Below, piece after piece: positions 6,470 through 14,017 of a stretch of 34,360 nt of DNA. The DNA is taken from the NCBI GenBank assembly GCA_965544035.1, contig CBEULR010000020.1, positions 1 to 34,360 of the forward strand, written 5' to 3'. The notes below the pieces were generated by a model. That model ran no database searches. It was not told the origin of the DNA and saw only the letters and a program-made list of their open reading frames with translations. The stretch's first letter is position 1. Each line of letters begins with the position of its first letter. A program made the position numbers and the translations under genes. This DNA comes from CBEULR01 sp965544035 (GTDB lineage: Bacteria; Bacillota; Desulfotomaculia; Desulfotomaculales; Desulforudaceae).

Positions 6470-7735
6470 CTACTTTATGAATCCTTGATAGCTCCGCATC
6501 AGCAGATGCGATTCCACCTGTTTCATCGTTTCCAGAGCCACGCCGACCACAATCAGCAGGGCCGTGCCGCCGAAATAAATGTTCGGGATTTTCGTCGCCA
6601 GCAGAACGAAGTTCGGCAAAATGGCGATCAGCGCCAAGAACACGCCGCCGGCCAGGGTGATACGGGACATAACGCGGCTGATGTACTCCGCCGTCGGACG
6701 CCCCGGCCTCAGTCCCGGGATAAACCCGCCGTACTTCTTGATGTTATCGGCCATGTCCACCGGGTTCATGATCACCGCTGTGTAGAAGTAGGTGAAACCG
6801 ATGATCAGCAGTACATACGTGATCGTGTGCGCGAATGAACCCCAGTAGAACCAGCTCAGGAAGAAATCCGCCGCCCAGTTGCCGGAGAACCAGCGTGCCA
6901 GCTGCTCGGGGAAGATCAGCATGGATGAAGCAAAGATAACCGGAATCACACCGGCCTGGTTCACCTTAAGCGGCAGGTGGGTGCTCTGCCCGCCGTAAAC
7001 CCGGCGTCCGATAACCCGCTTCGCATACTGCACCGGAATCCGGCGCTGCCCCTCGTGAATGGTCACGATGGCCGCGATCACCAGCACGCCGATAATCGCC
7101 AGCCCGACCACGCTGAGGATGTTGATGGTACCAACCTGAAGGTACTCAATCGTCCGGGCTACACCCTCCGGAACCCGGGATACGATACCGGCGAAGATCA
7201 GGAGCGAAATACCGTTCCCGATACCTCTTTCGGTAATCTGCTCGCCGAGCCACATGAGGAATACCGTGCCGGCGGTAAGGACGAGCGCCACGAACAGGTA
7301 GTTGATCACGCTCGGGCTGATGAGCGCGCCCTTGATGGCCACCGACATCCCGATCGCCTGGAGAAAGGCCAAGACGGCCGTCCCGTAACGCGTGTACTGG
7401 ACAATCTTCTTACGCCCCTCTTCCCCTTCTTTGGAGAGCCGCTCCAGCGCCGGCACCACCACGGTTAAAAGCTGCATAATGATCGATGCGTTAATATACG
7501 GGATGATTCCCATCGCAAAGATGGAAAAGTTCTTGAACGCACCGCCGGAGATCACATCGAAGAACCCGAACAGGGCTCCGCTTGCGATCAGATCGGCCAT
7601 GGCCTCCGGGCGCACCCCCGGCGTCGGGATATGCGCACCAATCCGGAACACCAGCAGCATCGCCAGCGTGAAGAGCAGTTTATTCCTAAGCTCGGTTACC
7701 TTCAGCGCCGTTTGAAGGGTACCTAAAAACTGCAC
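6470..7735 (-). CDS. secY: Protein translocase subunit SecY
   Basis: SecY is the pore of the protein export channel in the cytoplasmic membrane, working with SecE (also encoded here, at 31709-32023), SecG and SecA. The 421-residue product has the expected ten hydrophobic segments, the first at about 18-38 (NKLLFTLAMLLVFRIG...), the plug region after it, and the family motifs GIGNGISLLIF and the cytoplasmic QRRIPVQYAKR loop. The start is GTG (7733-7735) immediately after the rplO stop, with GAGGTGAT as binding site inside rplO, so the two are coupled. It is the last gene of the classical spc operon before map. Confidence 0.98.
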   Translation of the reverse strand: MQFLGTLQTALKVTELRNKLLFTLAMLLVFRIGAHIPTPGVRPEAMADLIASGALFGFFDVISGGAFKNFSIFAMGIIPYINASIIMQLLTVVVPALERLSKEGEEGRKKIVQYTRYGTAVLAFLQAIGMSVAIKGALISPSVINYLFVALVLTAGTVFLMWLGEQITERGIGNGISLLIFAGIVSRVPEGVARTIEYLQVGTINILSVVGLAIIGVLVIAAIVTIHEGQRRIPVQYAKRVIGRRVYGGQSTHLPLKVNQAGVIPVIFASSMLIFPEQLARWFSGNWAADFFLSWFYWGSFAHTITYVLLIIGFTYFYTAVIMNPVDMADNIKKYGGFIPGLRPGRPTAEYISRVMSRITLAGGVFLALIAILPNFVLLATKIPNIYFGGTALLIVVGVALETMKQVESHLLMRSYQGFIK

Positions 7736-8176
7736 TTAAATCACCTCGGCCTTTCCACCGGCGGCGGTAATTTTCTCGGTAGCCGACTTGGAAAAGGCAT
7801 TAGCCCGTACCGTCAAGCTCTTCTTCAGTTCACCGTCTCCCAGAACCTTGATCCCGTCCTGGATCTTCTTGACCAGGCGAGACTCAATCAACAGTTCCGG
7901 CGTCACAACGGTACCCTCGTCAAAGCGGTTCAGGTCATCCACATTGATCGTGGCATACTCTTTGCGAAAAACATTGTTGAATCCCTTTTTCGGCATCCGG
8001 CGGAAGATCGGCATCTGGCCGCCCTCAAAACCGCGGCGTACACCACCGCCGGACCGGGAATTCTGACCCTTGTGCCCGCGCCCGGCCGTCTTGCCGTTGC
8101 CCGTGCCGATCCCCTGGCCTTTACGCTTGGGCTTGGTCCGGGCGCCCTTCGCCGGTTTCAGTTCTGATAAGTTCAA
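7736..8176 (-). CDS. rplO: 50S ribosomal protein L15
   Basis: L15 binds 23S rRNA late in large-subunit assembly and has a long unfolded N-terminal arm. The product has 146 residues: the arm carries NLSELKPAKGARTKPKRKG and the Gly/Arg-rich GTGNGKTAGRGHKGQNSR, then GGQMPIFRRMPKKGF. The start is TTG at 8174-8176: AAGGAGGTG lies 6 nt upstream, and the family begins M-x-L-x-E-L-K-P. An in-frame GTG three codons earlier (8185) overlaps the binding site and is unlikely. Confidence 0.95.
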   Translation of the reverse strand: MNLSELKPAKGARTKPKRKGQGIGTGNGKTAGRGHKGQNSRSGGGVRRGFEGGQMPIFRRMPKKGFNNVFRKEYATINVDDLNRFDEGTVVTPELLIESRLVKKIQDGIKVLGDGELKKSLTVRANAFSKSATEKITAAGGKAEVI

Positions 8177-8190
8177 CGACCACACCTCCT

Positions 8191-8370
8191 TTACACTTCT
8201 TCGACTTTCAGGAGATGTCTGACCTTGTCGATCATCCCTCTGATCTGAGGAGAATCCTCCTTGACAACCGTCTTATGCATCCGGGTCAGACCCAGGGCAC
8301 GCACAGTCTGCCGCTGCTTCTCCGGTCTGCCGATGGGGCTCTTGATGAGTGTTAGTTTATAGCTGGCCAC
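8191..8370 (-). CDS. rpmD: 50S ribosomal protein L30
   Basis: L30 is a small large-subunit protein. The 59-residue frame from GTG (8368-8370) to TAA (8191-8193) begins MASYKLTLIKSPIGRPEKQR, then QTVRALGLTRMHKTVVKEDS and ends in VEEV, a clear match to the family in length and sequence. It begins 3 nt after the rpsE stop and is 14 nt before rplO, its conserved place in the spc operon. Confidence 0.96.
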   Translation of the reverse strand: MASYKLTLIKSPIGRPEKQRQTVRALGLTRMHKTVVKEDSPQIRGMIDKVRHLLKVEEV

Positions 8371-8373
8371 GGG

Positions 8374-8880
8374 TTATCCCCCCATCTTGAATTCCTTAAC
8401 ATTCTTGCCCCGCAGGCGGGCTACTTCTTCCGCCGTCTTCATCTTCTTGATCCCGTCCATCGTCGCGTGGACCATGTTGTTTGCGTTATTCGAACCCAAG
8501 GATTTGGTCAGGATGTCCTTCACCCCGGCCAACTCCAGGATCGCCCGCACCGGACCGCCGGCAATCACGCCGGTACCGGGTGCCGCCGGCTTCAACAACA
8601 CTTTACCGGCACCATACTGTCCCACGATCTCATGCGGAATGGTAGTTCCAACCATGGGCACCTTAATTAGGTTCTTCTTGGCGTCCTCAATTCCTTTTCG
8701 AATCGCCTCGGGAACTTCGGCCGCCTTACCCGTTCCGGCACCCACGTGACCCTCACCGTCGCCCACGACGACCAGTGCGGAAAAGCTGAACCGCCGACCG
8801 CCCTTCACCACTTTGGCGCAGCGGTTGATAAAAACGACTCTCTCGGAAAGCTCCATCTTCGAAGCGTCTATCCTCGCCAC
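8374..8880 (-). CDS. rpsE: 30S ribosomal protein S5
   Basis: S5 lies at the mRNA entry side of the small subunit and affects decoding fidelity and mRNA unwinding. The 168-residue product has the N-terminal double-stranded-RNA-like domain (about 10-75, with ERVVFINRCAKVVKGGRRF and the loop GHVGAGTGKAAEVPEAIRK) and the C-terminal domain with PAAPGTGVIAGGPVRAILELAG and SLGSNNANNMVHAT. The start is GTG (8878-8880). It lies between rplR (31 nt) and rpmD (3 nt). Confidence 0.98.
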   Translation of the reverse strand: MARIDASKMELSERVVFINRCAKVVKGGRRFSFSALVVVGDGEGHVGAGTGKAAEVPEAIRKGIEDAKKNLIKVPMVGTTIPHEIVGQYGAGKVLLKPAAPGTGVIAGGPVRAILELAGVKDILTKSLGSNNANNMVHATMDGIKKMKTAEEVARLRGKNVKEFKMGG

Positions 8881-8911
8881 AACATTCCCCCCTTTGCCTT
8901 AGGAGTGTTCA

Positions 8912-9280
8912 TCAAAACTCTAGTCCCCCGGCCCGGGCGCCTTCGGCCACCGCCTTGATCCGGCCGTGATAGAGGTACCCCGCGCGGTCGAATACGACTT
9001 GTTTAATTCCTTTTTCGAGCGCCTTCCGGGCGATAAGCTCGCCCACCGCCCTCGCGGCCTCGACATTCCTTCCTGAGGTCAGTTTGCCGCGCAGCTCCGG
9101 TGATAGGGTGGAGGCGGCGCACAGCGTAACCCCACGCTCATCGTCGATCACTTGGGCATAAATATTGTTGAGGCTGCGAAAAACATTGATTCTTGGGCGT
9201 TGGGCCGTTCCAGAGATCTTCTTGCGTACCCGGATCCGGCGCTTCTCGCGTGCAGCCCTGCTGGTAGCCTTTGCGGCCAC
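8912..9280 (-). CDS. rplR: 50S ribosomal protein L18
   Basis: L18 binds 5S rRNA with L5 and L25-type proteins and anchors it in the central protuberance. The 122-residue product has a basic N-terminal arm (AAREKRRIRVRKKISGTAQRPR) and the conserved core RINVFRSLNNIYAQVIDDERG, ending FDRAGYLYHGRIKAVAEGAREGG-like (here GARAGGLEF). The start is GTG (9278-9280) with AAAGGGGG upstream. It follows rplF by 18 nt. Confidence 0.97.
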   Translation of the reverse strand: MAAKATSRAAREKRRIRVRKKISGTAQRPRINVFRSLNNIYAQVIDDERGVTLCAASTLSPELRGKLTSGRNVEAARAVGELIARKALEKGIKQVVFDRAGYLYHGRIKAVAEGARAGGLEF

Positions 9281-9298
9281 ATCATTCGCCCCCTTTAC

Positions 9299-9841
9299 TT
9301 ACCTTTTGACGCCGGCTTTACCGGCCTTACGGCGAACATACTCGCCCTCGTAACGAATGCCCTTGCCCTTGTAAGGCTCCGGCTTGCGGACAGCCCGGAT
9401 GTCGGCCGCCACCGCCCCGACCAGTTCCTTATCCGCGCCCTTGACGGTGATCTTGGTCGGTGCAGGTACTTCGATGGTGATCCCGGCCGGCGGTTCAATC
9501 TCAACCGGGTGGGAATAACCCACGGTTAATACGAGTTTTGAACCCTGCAGTGCGGCACGGTAGCCGACGCCCGACAGCTCCAGCTTCTTCTCAAACCCGG
9601 TGGACACTCCCTGAACCATATTCGCCACCAGGGTCCGCGTCAGGCCGTGCATACTCCGGTGGATGGGTTCATCGCTCGGACGGCTGACCGTAATCGTGCC
9701 GTTTTCCACGGACAGGCTGATGTCAGCCGGTATCTCCCTCTTGAGTTCACCCTTAGGCCCTTTTACCCGGACGGTATTTCCATCTACTGCGATATCGACC
9801 CCTTTGGGCAGGGGAATCGGCATTTTCCCTACGCGTGACAT
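9299..9841 (-). CDS. rplF: 50S ribosomal protein L6
   Basis: L6 binds 23S rRNA near the sarcin-ricin loop, where elongation factors act. The product has 180 residues and two related domains: MSRVGKMPIPLPKGVDIAVDG begins the first, and the second ends with the conserved IRAVRKPEPYKGKGIRYEGEYVRRKAGKAGVK. The start ATG has GGGAGG upstream. It lies between rpsH and rplR as in the standard spc operon; nothing unusual is seen. Confidence 0.98.
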   Translation of the reverse strand: MSRVGKMPIPLPKGVDIAVDGNTVRVKGPKGELKREIPADISLSVENGTITVSRPSDEPIHRSMHGLTRTLVANMVQGVSTGFEKKLELSGVGYRAALQGSKLVLTVGYSHPVEIEPPAGITIEVPAPTKITVKGADKELVGAVAADIRAVRKPEPYKGKGIRYEGEYVRRKAGKAGVKR

Positions 9842-9862
9842 AAATTCACCTCCCGATAGTGC

Positions 9863-10258
9863 CTACCAGACATAGCAGAGTACTTCTCCGCCGATACCCA
9901 GTTGGCGGGCCTTTTTATCGGTCATAATCCCCTGCGAAGTGGACAGGATGGCAATACCCAACCCGCCGAGCACGCGGGGCACTTGGTCCTTCTTGGCATA
10001 CACCCGAAGACCGGGTTTGGAAATCCGTTTGAGTCCGGTGATTACCTTCTCCTTGTTGCTGCCGTATTTAAGATAAACCCGGATCACGCCCTGTTTACCG
10101 TCGTCAAGCACTTCGTAGTCCCGAATAAAGCCTTCCTCTTTCAAGATGTCGCTGATGTCCTTCTTGATCCTAGAGGCCGGGATTTCGGTGGTTTGATGGT
10201 AAACGGTATTGGCATTGCGGATGCGTGTAAGGTAATCCGCAATCGGATCAGTCATCAT
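9863..10258 (-). CDS. rpsH: 30S ribosomal protein S8
   Basis: S8 binds the central domain of 16S rRNA and is needed early in small-subunit assembly; in Escherichia coli it also represses the spc operon. The 131-residue product begins MMTDPIADYLTRIRNAN and ends with LGIGGEVLCYVW, with STSQGIMTDKKAR near the end, all typical. The first ATG (10256-10258) is used because GGAGG lies 9 nt before it; the second ATG is the next codon. It follows rpsN by 15 nt. Confidence 0.98.
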   Translation of the reverse strand: MMTDPIADYLTRIRNANTVYHQTTEIPASRIKKDISDILKEEGFIRDYEVLDDGKQGVIRVYLKYGSNKEKVITGLKRISKPGLRVYAKKDQVPRVLGGLGIAILSTSQGIMTDKKARQLGIGGEVLCYVW

Positions 10259-10273
10259 TGGCCACTACCTCCT

Positions 10274-10459
10274 TTACCAACTGGCCTTGCGCACTCCCGG
10301 GATCTGTCCCTTATAGCAGAGCTCGCGGAAGCAGATCCGGCAGACGCCGAACTTGCGTATGTAAGCGCGTGGGCGACCACAAATCTTGCACCGGTTGTAT
10401 TCCCGGACGGCAAACTTGGGTTCCCGCTTGGCTTTTGCAATCATTGACTTCTTGGCCAT
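10274..10459 (-). CDS. rpsN: 30S ribosomal protein S14, zinc-binding type
   Basis: S14 sits in the head of the small subunit. This is the short, 61-residue zinc form: Cys24-x2-Cys27 and Cys40-x2-Cys43 bind zinc (NRCKICGRPRAYIRKFGVCRICFREL), and the end GQIPGVRKASW is conserved. Many bacteria also carry a longer zinc-free copy elsewhere for use when zinc is short; none is in this window. The ATG start has GGAGG upstream, and the gene is 16 nt after rplE. Confidence 0.98.
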   Translation of the reverse strand: MAKKSMIAKAKREPKFAVREYNRCKICGRPRAYIRKFGVCRICFRELCYKGQIPGVRKASW

Positions 10460-10475
10460 TAATATCGACCCTCCT

Positions 10476-11018
10476 TTAGTTAGGCTGGAAGGGCATACCC
10501 ATAAGTCTCAACATCTCACGGCCTTCCTCGTCGGTATTGGCCGTGGTTACAAAGGTGATATCCATACCGCGGACCTTGTCGATCTTATCATAATTGATCT
10601 CCGGAAAGATCAACTGCTCTTTGATCCCAAGTGTATAGTTTCCGCGGCCGTCGAATGCTTTCGGCGAAACACCGCGAAAGTCGCGCACACGCGGAAGGGC
10701 GATATTCACAAGACGATCCACGAAATCATACATCCGGGAGCCGCGAAGAGTGACCTTAACCCCGATCTGCATCCCTTCCCGAACCTTGAACGCCGCTACC
10801 GATTTCTTGGCCCGTGTCACGACCGGGCGCTGACCGGTGATGGTCTGCAGATCATTCACGGCCGCGTCGATCGCCTTGGCGTTCTGGATCGCTTCACCCA
10901 TTCCGATATTGATTACTACCTTTTCAAGCTTCGGCACCTGCATAACGCTCTTGTACTGGAAATGCTTCATCAAAGCAGGCACCACTTCTTGCTGATATTT
11001 TTCCTTCATTCCCGGCAC
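10476..11018 (-). CDS. rplE: 50S ribosomal protein L5
   Basis: L5 holds 5S rRNA in the central protuberance and touches the P-site tRNA. The 180-residue product has the family blocks KEKYQQEVVPALMKHF, NIGMGEA, GQRPVVTRAKKSVAAFKVREGMQIG and the C-terminal DITFVTTANTDEEGREML. The start is GTG (11016-11018), 10 nt after GGGGGC. An ATG three codons later is possible but is further from the site. It follows rplX after 40 nt. Confidence 0.97.
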   Translation of the reverse strand: MPGMKEKYQQEVVPALMKHFQYKSVMQVPKLEKVVINIGMGEAIQNAKAIDAAVNDLQTITGQRPVVTRAKKSVAAFKVREGMQIGVKVTLRGSRMYDFVDRLVNIALPRVRDFRGVSPKAFDGRGNYTLGIKEQLIFPEINYDKIDKVRGMDITFVTTANTDEEGREMLRLMGMPFQPN

Positions 11019-11058
11019 TAGTCTTCAAGCCCCCTTTCTTCAAGCCTGATGGCAGACA

Positions 11059-11379
11059 CTAACCAAGAATCTCCTTGCAGTGTTTACAGGTACGAACCTT
11101 CTTGCCATCATCCAGAACCCGGTGGGAAACGCGGGTTGGCTTGTGGCACTTGGAACACAGTACCATTACGTTCGATACGTGTATCGGTGCCTCCATCTCC
11201 TGAATCCCGCCCTGGGGCAGCTTACGGGTCGGGCGGGTGTGCCGCTTTACAACATTCACGCCCTCTACGATTACCCGGTTTGTACCCGGCAGGACTTCAT
11301 TAACCTTGCCTCGTTTGCCGGCATCCTTGCCGCTGATAACAACCACCTGGTCGCCGGCCCTCACTTTGAACTTGCCCAT
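11059..11379 (-). CDS. rplX: 50S ribosomal protein L24 (with four-Cys zinc ribbon)
   Basis: L24 starts large-subunit assembly by binding the 5' end of 23S rRNA. The 106-residue product begins MGKFKVRAGDQVVVISGKDAG (KOW domain, about 4-40) and has IQEMEAPIHVSNVM (59-72). Cys75-x2-Cys78 and Cys98-x2-Cys101 would form a zinc ribbon near the C terminus; many Bacillus L24 proteins lack these cysteines. ATG at 11377-11379 is chosen because AAGGAGG lies upstream of it; the open frame runs 24 codons further but that part includes the binding site and does not match the family. Confidence 0.96.
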   Translation of the reverse strand: MGKFKVRAGDQVVVISGKDAGKRGKVNEVLPGTNRVIVEGVNVVKRHTRPTRKLPQGGIQEMEAPIHVSNVMVLCSKCHKPTRVSHRVLDDGKKVRTCKHCKEILG

Positions 11380-11422
11380 CTTATTCCCTAAAACCTCCTT
11401 GCGAACCCGGATCTTGCGCTCT

Positions 11423-11791
11423 CTACAGCACCTCGGGTGCCAGGGAGACAATCTTCATAAATTCCTTATCCCTAAGTTCCCGGGCCACCGGACCAAAAAT
11501 TCTGGTTCCCCTGGGGCTCTTATCGTCCTTAATCACCACGGCCGCATTATCGTCGAACTTGATATGCGAGCCGTCCGGACGCCTGATTTCCTTCTTGGTC
11601 CGCACTACCACGGCCTTGACCACATCGCCCTTCTTGACCACGCCTCCCGGGGCGGCCTCCTTGCAGGAGCACACGATAATGTCGCCTACGGAAGCATAGC
11701 GCCTCAGAGCACCGCCCAGAATGCGGATGCACAGCAATTTCTTGGCCCCGGTGTTATCAGCAACTTTAAGCACTGTTTCAGTCTGAATCAA
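11423..11791 (-). CDS. rplN: 50S ribosomal protein L14
   Basis: L14 lies at the subunit interface and takes part in intersubunit bridges. The product has the strictly conserved 122-residue length, beginning MIQTETVLKVADNTGAKKLLCIRILGG and ending FMKIVSLAPEVL. The start is TTG (11789-11791), 5 to 6 nt after GGAGGTGTA; the family's first residues M-I-Q agree. It follows rpsQ by 13 nt and is 43 nt before rplX, a gap that holds only the rplX binding site. Confidence 0.97.
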   Translation of the reverse strand: MIQTETVLKVADNTGAKKLLCIRILGGALRRYASVGDIIVCSCKEAAPGGVVKKGDVVKAVVVRTKKEIRRPDGSHIKFDDNAAVVIKDDKSPRGTRIFGPVARELRDKEFMKIVSLAPEVL

Positions 11792-11804
11792 GGCCTACAC
11801 CTCC

Positions 11805-12062
11805 TTATCGCGGCGACCGCTCCAGAATTTCCGTCACCCGCCAGCGCTTGTGCCGGGACAACGGACGGGTCTCCATAATCTTCACCTTATCGCCTACACG
11901 GCACTGATTCTCAGCATCGTGCGCCATAAACTTCTTCGTCCGGCGGATAGTGCGGCCGTAAAGCGGGTGCCGCCCCAGAGTCTCGACCGCGACCACCACC
12001 GTCTGATCCATTTTGTCGCTTACGACGGTACCGGTACGCGTTTTCCGCAGTGAGCGTTCCAC
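11805..12062 (-). CDS. rpsQ: 30S ribosomal protein S17
   Basis: S17 is an OB-fold protein that binds the 5' domain of 16S rRNA. The 85-residue product has the family segments KTRTGTVVSDKMDQTVVVAVE (8-28), H-P-L-Y-G (32-36) and DKVKIMETRPLSRHKRWRV (58-76). The start is GTG (12060-12062) with AGGAGGTAGGACG before it. It lies between rpmC (12 nt) and rplN (13 nt), the standard S10-operon order. Confidence 0.97.
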   Translation of the reverse strand: MERSLRKTRTGTVVSDKMDQTVVVAVETLGRHPLYGRTIRRTKKFMAHDAENQCRVGDKVKIMETRPLSRHKRWRVTEILERSPR

Positions 12063-12074
12063 CGTCCTACCTCC

Positions 12075-12278
12075 TTACGCGTGTTTGATACCCAGCTCGC
12101 GTTCTCTGATGATCGTCTGAACCCGGGCAATGCCACGCCGAACCTCTTTCAATTTCATCGGGTTATCCAACTGTCCGGTAGCCATCTGAAACCGAAGCCT
12201 GAAAAGCTCATCCTTGCTGTCGGCCAGCTTTTTCTTCAATTCAGCATCAGTCAGGTTACGCAATTCCTTAACTTTCAC
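12075..12278 (-). CDS. rpmC: 50S ribosomal protein L29
   Basis: L29 is a small helical-hairpin protein at the peptide exit tunnel, where trigger factor and SRP dock. The product begins MKVKELRNLTDAELKKKL, then DELFRLRFQMATGQL, and ends in RERELGIKHA. GTG at 12276-12278 gives the 67 residues and start expected for the family and has AGGTGA 5 nt upstream; an in-frame GTG three codons earlier (12287), with GAGGAAG upstream, is the alternative. Either way the start overlaps the end of rplP (by 11 nt for the chosen start), suggesting coupling. Confidence 0.93.
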   Translation of the reverse strand: MKVKELRNLTDAELKKKLADSKDELFRLRFQMATGQLDNPMKLKEVRRGIARVQTIIRERELGIKHA

Positions 12279-12699
12279 CGGCCTCACCTACTTCCTCGCG
12301 TTTCACAATCTTTGTCTTACAAGGCAGTTTGTGAGAGGCAAGCCGCAGTGCTTCACGGCCCACTGCCTCGGGCACGCCGGCCAGCTCAAACAGGATGCGA
12401 CCCGGTTTGACCACGGCCACCCAGTATTCGGGTGCACCCTTGCCGCTGCCCATCCGGGTTTCCGCCGGCTTCTGCGTGATGGGGCGGTCGGGGAAAATCC
12501 GGATCCACACCTGCCCGCCGCGCTTCACGTGACGGGTCATGGCGATACGGGCCGCCTCAATCTGCCTGCTGGTTACCCAGGCCGGGTCCATCGCCTGCAG
12601 GGCAAGCTCACCGTATTCGATCTTGGTGCCTGCCTTCGCTCTCCCTGCAGTGCTGGGACGATGCTGCTTTCTATACTTAACCCTTTTCGGCATCAACAT
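12268..12699 (-). CDS. rplP: 50S ribosomal protein L16
   Basis: L16 helps place the acceptor end of A-site tRNA near the peptidyl transferase centre. The 143-residue product begins MLMPKRVKYRKQHRPSTAGRA and has the conserved GELALQAMDPAWVTSRQIEAARIAMTRH-type core and GSGKGAPEYWVAVVKPG. The first ATG is preceded at 9 nt by AAGGAGG, and the M-L-x-P-K-R-V start is also common in Bacilli. It follows rpsC by only 2 nt. Confidence 0.98.
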   Translation of the reverse strand: MLMPKRVKYRKQHRPSTAGRAKAGTKIEYGELALQAMDPAWVTSRQIEAARIAMTRHVKRGGQVWIRIFPDRPITQKPAETRMGSGKGAPEYWVAVVKPGRILFELAGVPEAVGREALRLASHKLPCKTKIVKREEVGEAGES

Positions 12700-12701
12700 A
12701 A

Positions 12702-13358
12702 CTACTTGCCTCCTTGACGAGAAGCCTTTTCAGGCAGAACCTCTCCTTTGTAGATCCAGACCTTGACTCCGATCTTACCGTAAGTGGTTTTCGCTTCGGC
12801 AAAACCATAATCGATATCGGCACGGAGGGTGTGAAGAGGTACCTTGCCCTCGCTGTACCACTCGGTCCGGGCGATTTCAGCACCGCCCAGACGTCCGGCC
12901 ACTGAGATCCGGATGCCCTTGGCGCCCATCTTCATCGAACGGCTGACCACCTGTTTCATCGCCCGTCTGAAGTGCATCCGCCGTTCCAACTGGGAGGCCA
13001 CGTTTTCCGCCACCAGCTGGGCGTCCAGCTCAGGCGTCTTAACCTCCACGATATTTACGTTCACCTGGCGGCCGGTCATCTGCTCCAGTTCCTTGCGCAG
13101 CGTCTCCACTTCGGCCCCGCCGCGTCCGATAACGATACCCGGCTTGGCGGTGTGGATGGCAATGCGCAACCGATTCGCGGCGCGTTCGATGTGCACACGC
13201 GCAATCCCGGCCTGATAAAGCTTCTTCTTGATGTAGTCCCTTACTTTAACGTCTTCCAAAAGGAGGTCGGAGAAGTTCTTCTTGTCCGCGAACCACCGCG
13301 CGTCCCAATCACGAACGATTCCGAGTCTGAACCCTCTCGGGTCAACTTTTTGACCCAC
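12702..13358 (-). CDS. rpsC: 30S ribosomal protein S3
   Basis: S3 forms part of the mRNA entry tunnel and its helicase centre. The 218-residue product begins MGQKVDPRGFRLGIVRDWDARWFA. It has a type II KH domain at about 38-106 with the RNA-binding loop GRGG (78-81) and the C-terminal S3 domain (GIRISVAGRLGGAEIARTEWY). The start is GTG (13356-13358) with GGAGGG upstream. It is separated from rplV by 3 nt. Confidence 0.98.
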   Translation of the reverse strand: MGQKVDPRGFRLGIVRDWDARWFADKKNFSDLLLEDVKVRDYIKKKLYQAGIARVHIERAANRLRIAIHTAKPGIVIGRGGAEVETLRKELEQMTGRQVNVNIVEVKTPELDAQLVAENVASQLERRMHFRRAMKQVVSRSMKMGAKGIRISVAGRLGGAEIARTEWYSEGKVPLHTLRADIDYGFAEAKTTYGKIGVKVWIYKGEVLPEKASRQGGK

Positions 13359-13361
13359 TAC

Positions 13362-13706
13362 CTATCCCTCCTTTCCATCACTGACTACGACTGTGATATG
13401 ACTGGTCCGGGACTTACGAAGGTTGGCCCGGCCGTAGGCCCTGGCTTTCCAGCGCTTCAAAACCGGCCCCTGATCAACGTAAGCCTTGGTGATAACCAAA
13501 TCATCCCGGTTGGCCTCATAGTTGTGCTCGGCATTCGCCGCCGCCGACTTCACCACTTTGGCCACCACGTCAGCAGCCCGCTGCGGCGTAAACTGGAGAA
13601 CGGCCAGGGCCTCATCCACTTTCTTGCCGCTGACCAGATTGACAACCTGACGCACCTTGCGGGGCGAAAGGCGTACGTATTTGGCAATGGCTCTAGCTTC
13701 CATCAT
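13362..13706 (-). CDS. rplV: 50S ribosomal protein L22
   Basis: L22 lines the peptide exit tunnel; its long beta hairpin forms part of the tunnel constriction and is a site of macrolide resistance mutations. The 114-residue product begins MMEARAIAKYVRLSPRKVRQVV and has the hairpin region DQGPVLKRWKARAYGRANLRKSRTSHIT. Two adjacent ATG codons are possible starts (13706 or 13703). A G-rich site AAGGGGGG is 4 or 7 nt upstream, so the second is slightly better spaced and fits the family start MEA. Confidence 0.97.
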   Translation of the reverse strand: MMEARAIAKYVRLSPRKVRQVVNLVSGKKVDEALAVLQFTPQRAADVVAKVVKSAAANAEHNYEANRDDLVITKAYVDQGPVLKRWKARAYGRANLRKSRTSHITVVVSDGKEG

Positions 13707-13716
13707 GGAACCCCCC

Positions 13717-14001
13717 TTACTTCAACGCAGTGGAACGTTCGGTATGGTGACCGTGACCCCGGAAAGTGCGCGTTGGCGCGAATTCGCCGAAACGATGCCC
13801 TACCATGTCCTCCGTAACGTAGACGGGAACATGCTTCCGGCCGTCATACACGGCAACGGTGTGTCCGATCATCTGGGGGAAGATGGTCGATTGACGGGAC
13901 CAGGTCTTAATAACCCGTTTCTCACCTTTTGCGTTCATTTCCTCAATCCGCTTTAAAAGCTTAGGACTGCAGTACGGCCCTTTCTTGATTGACCGACCCA
14001 C
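13717..14001 (-). CDS. rpsS: 30S ribosomal protein S19
   Basis: S19 lies in the head of the small subunit and pairs with S13. The 94-residue product begins MGRSIKKGPYCSPKLLKRIE and has KTWSRQSTIFPQMIGHTVAVYDGRKHVPVYV and the end FAPTRTFRGHGHHTERS, all diagnostic. The start is GTG (13999-14001) with AAGGGGGG upstream. It is 16 nt after rplB and 10 nt before rplV. Confidence 0.98.
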   Translation of the reverse strand: MGRSIKKGPYCSPKLLKRIEEMNAKGEKRVIKTWSRQSTIFPQMIGHTVAVYDGRKHVPVYVTEDMVGHRFGEFAPTRTFRGHGHHTERSTALK

Positions 14002-14017
14002 AGCAAACCCCCCTTTC

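Noticed and set aside
11380..11451. N-terminal extension of L24 by 24 residues
   Set aside because: It includes the ribosome binding site of the true start and does not match the family.
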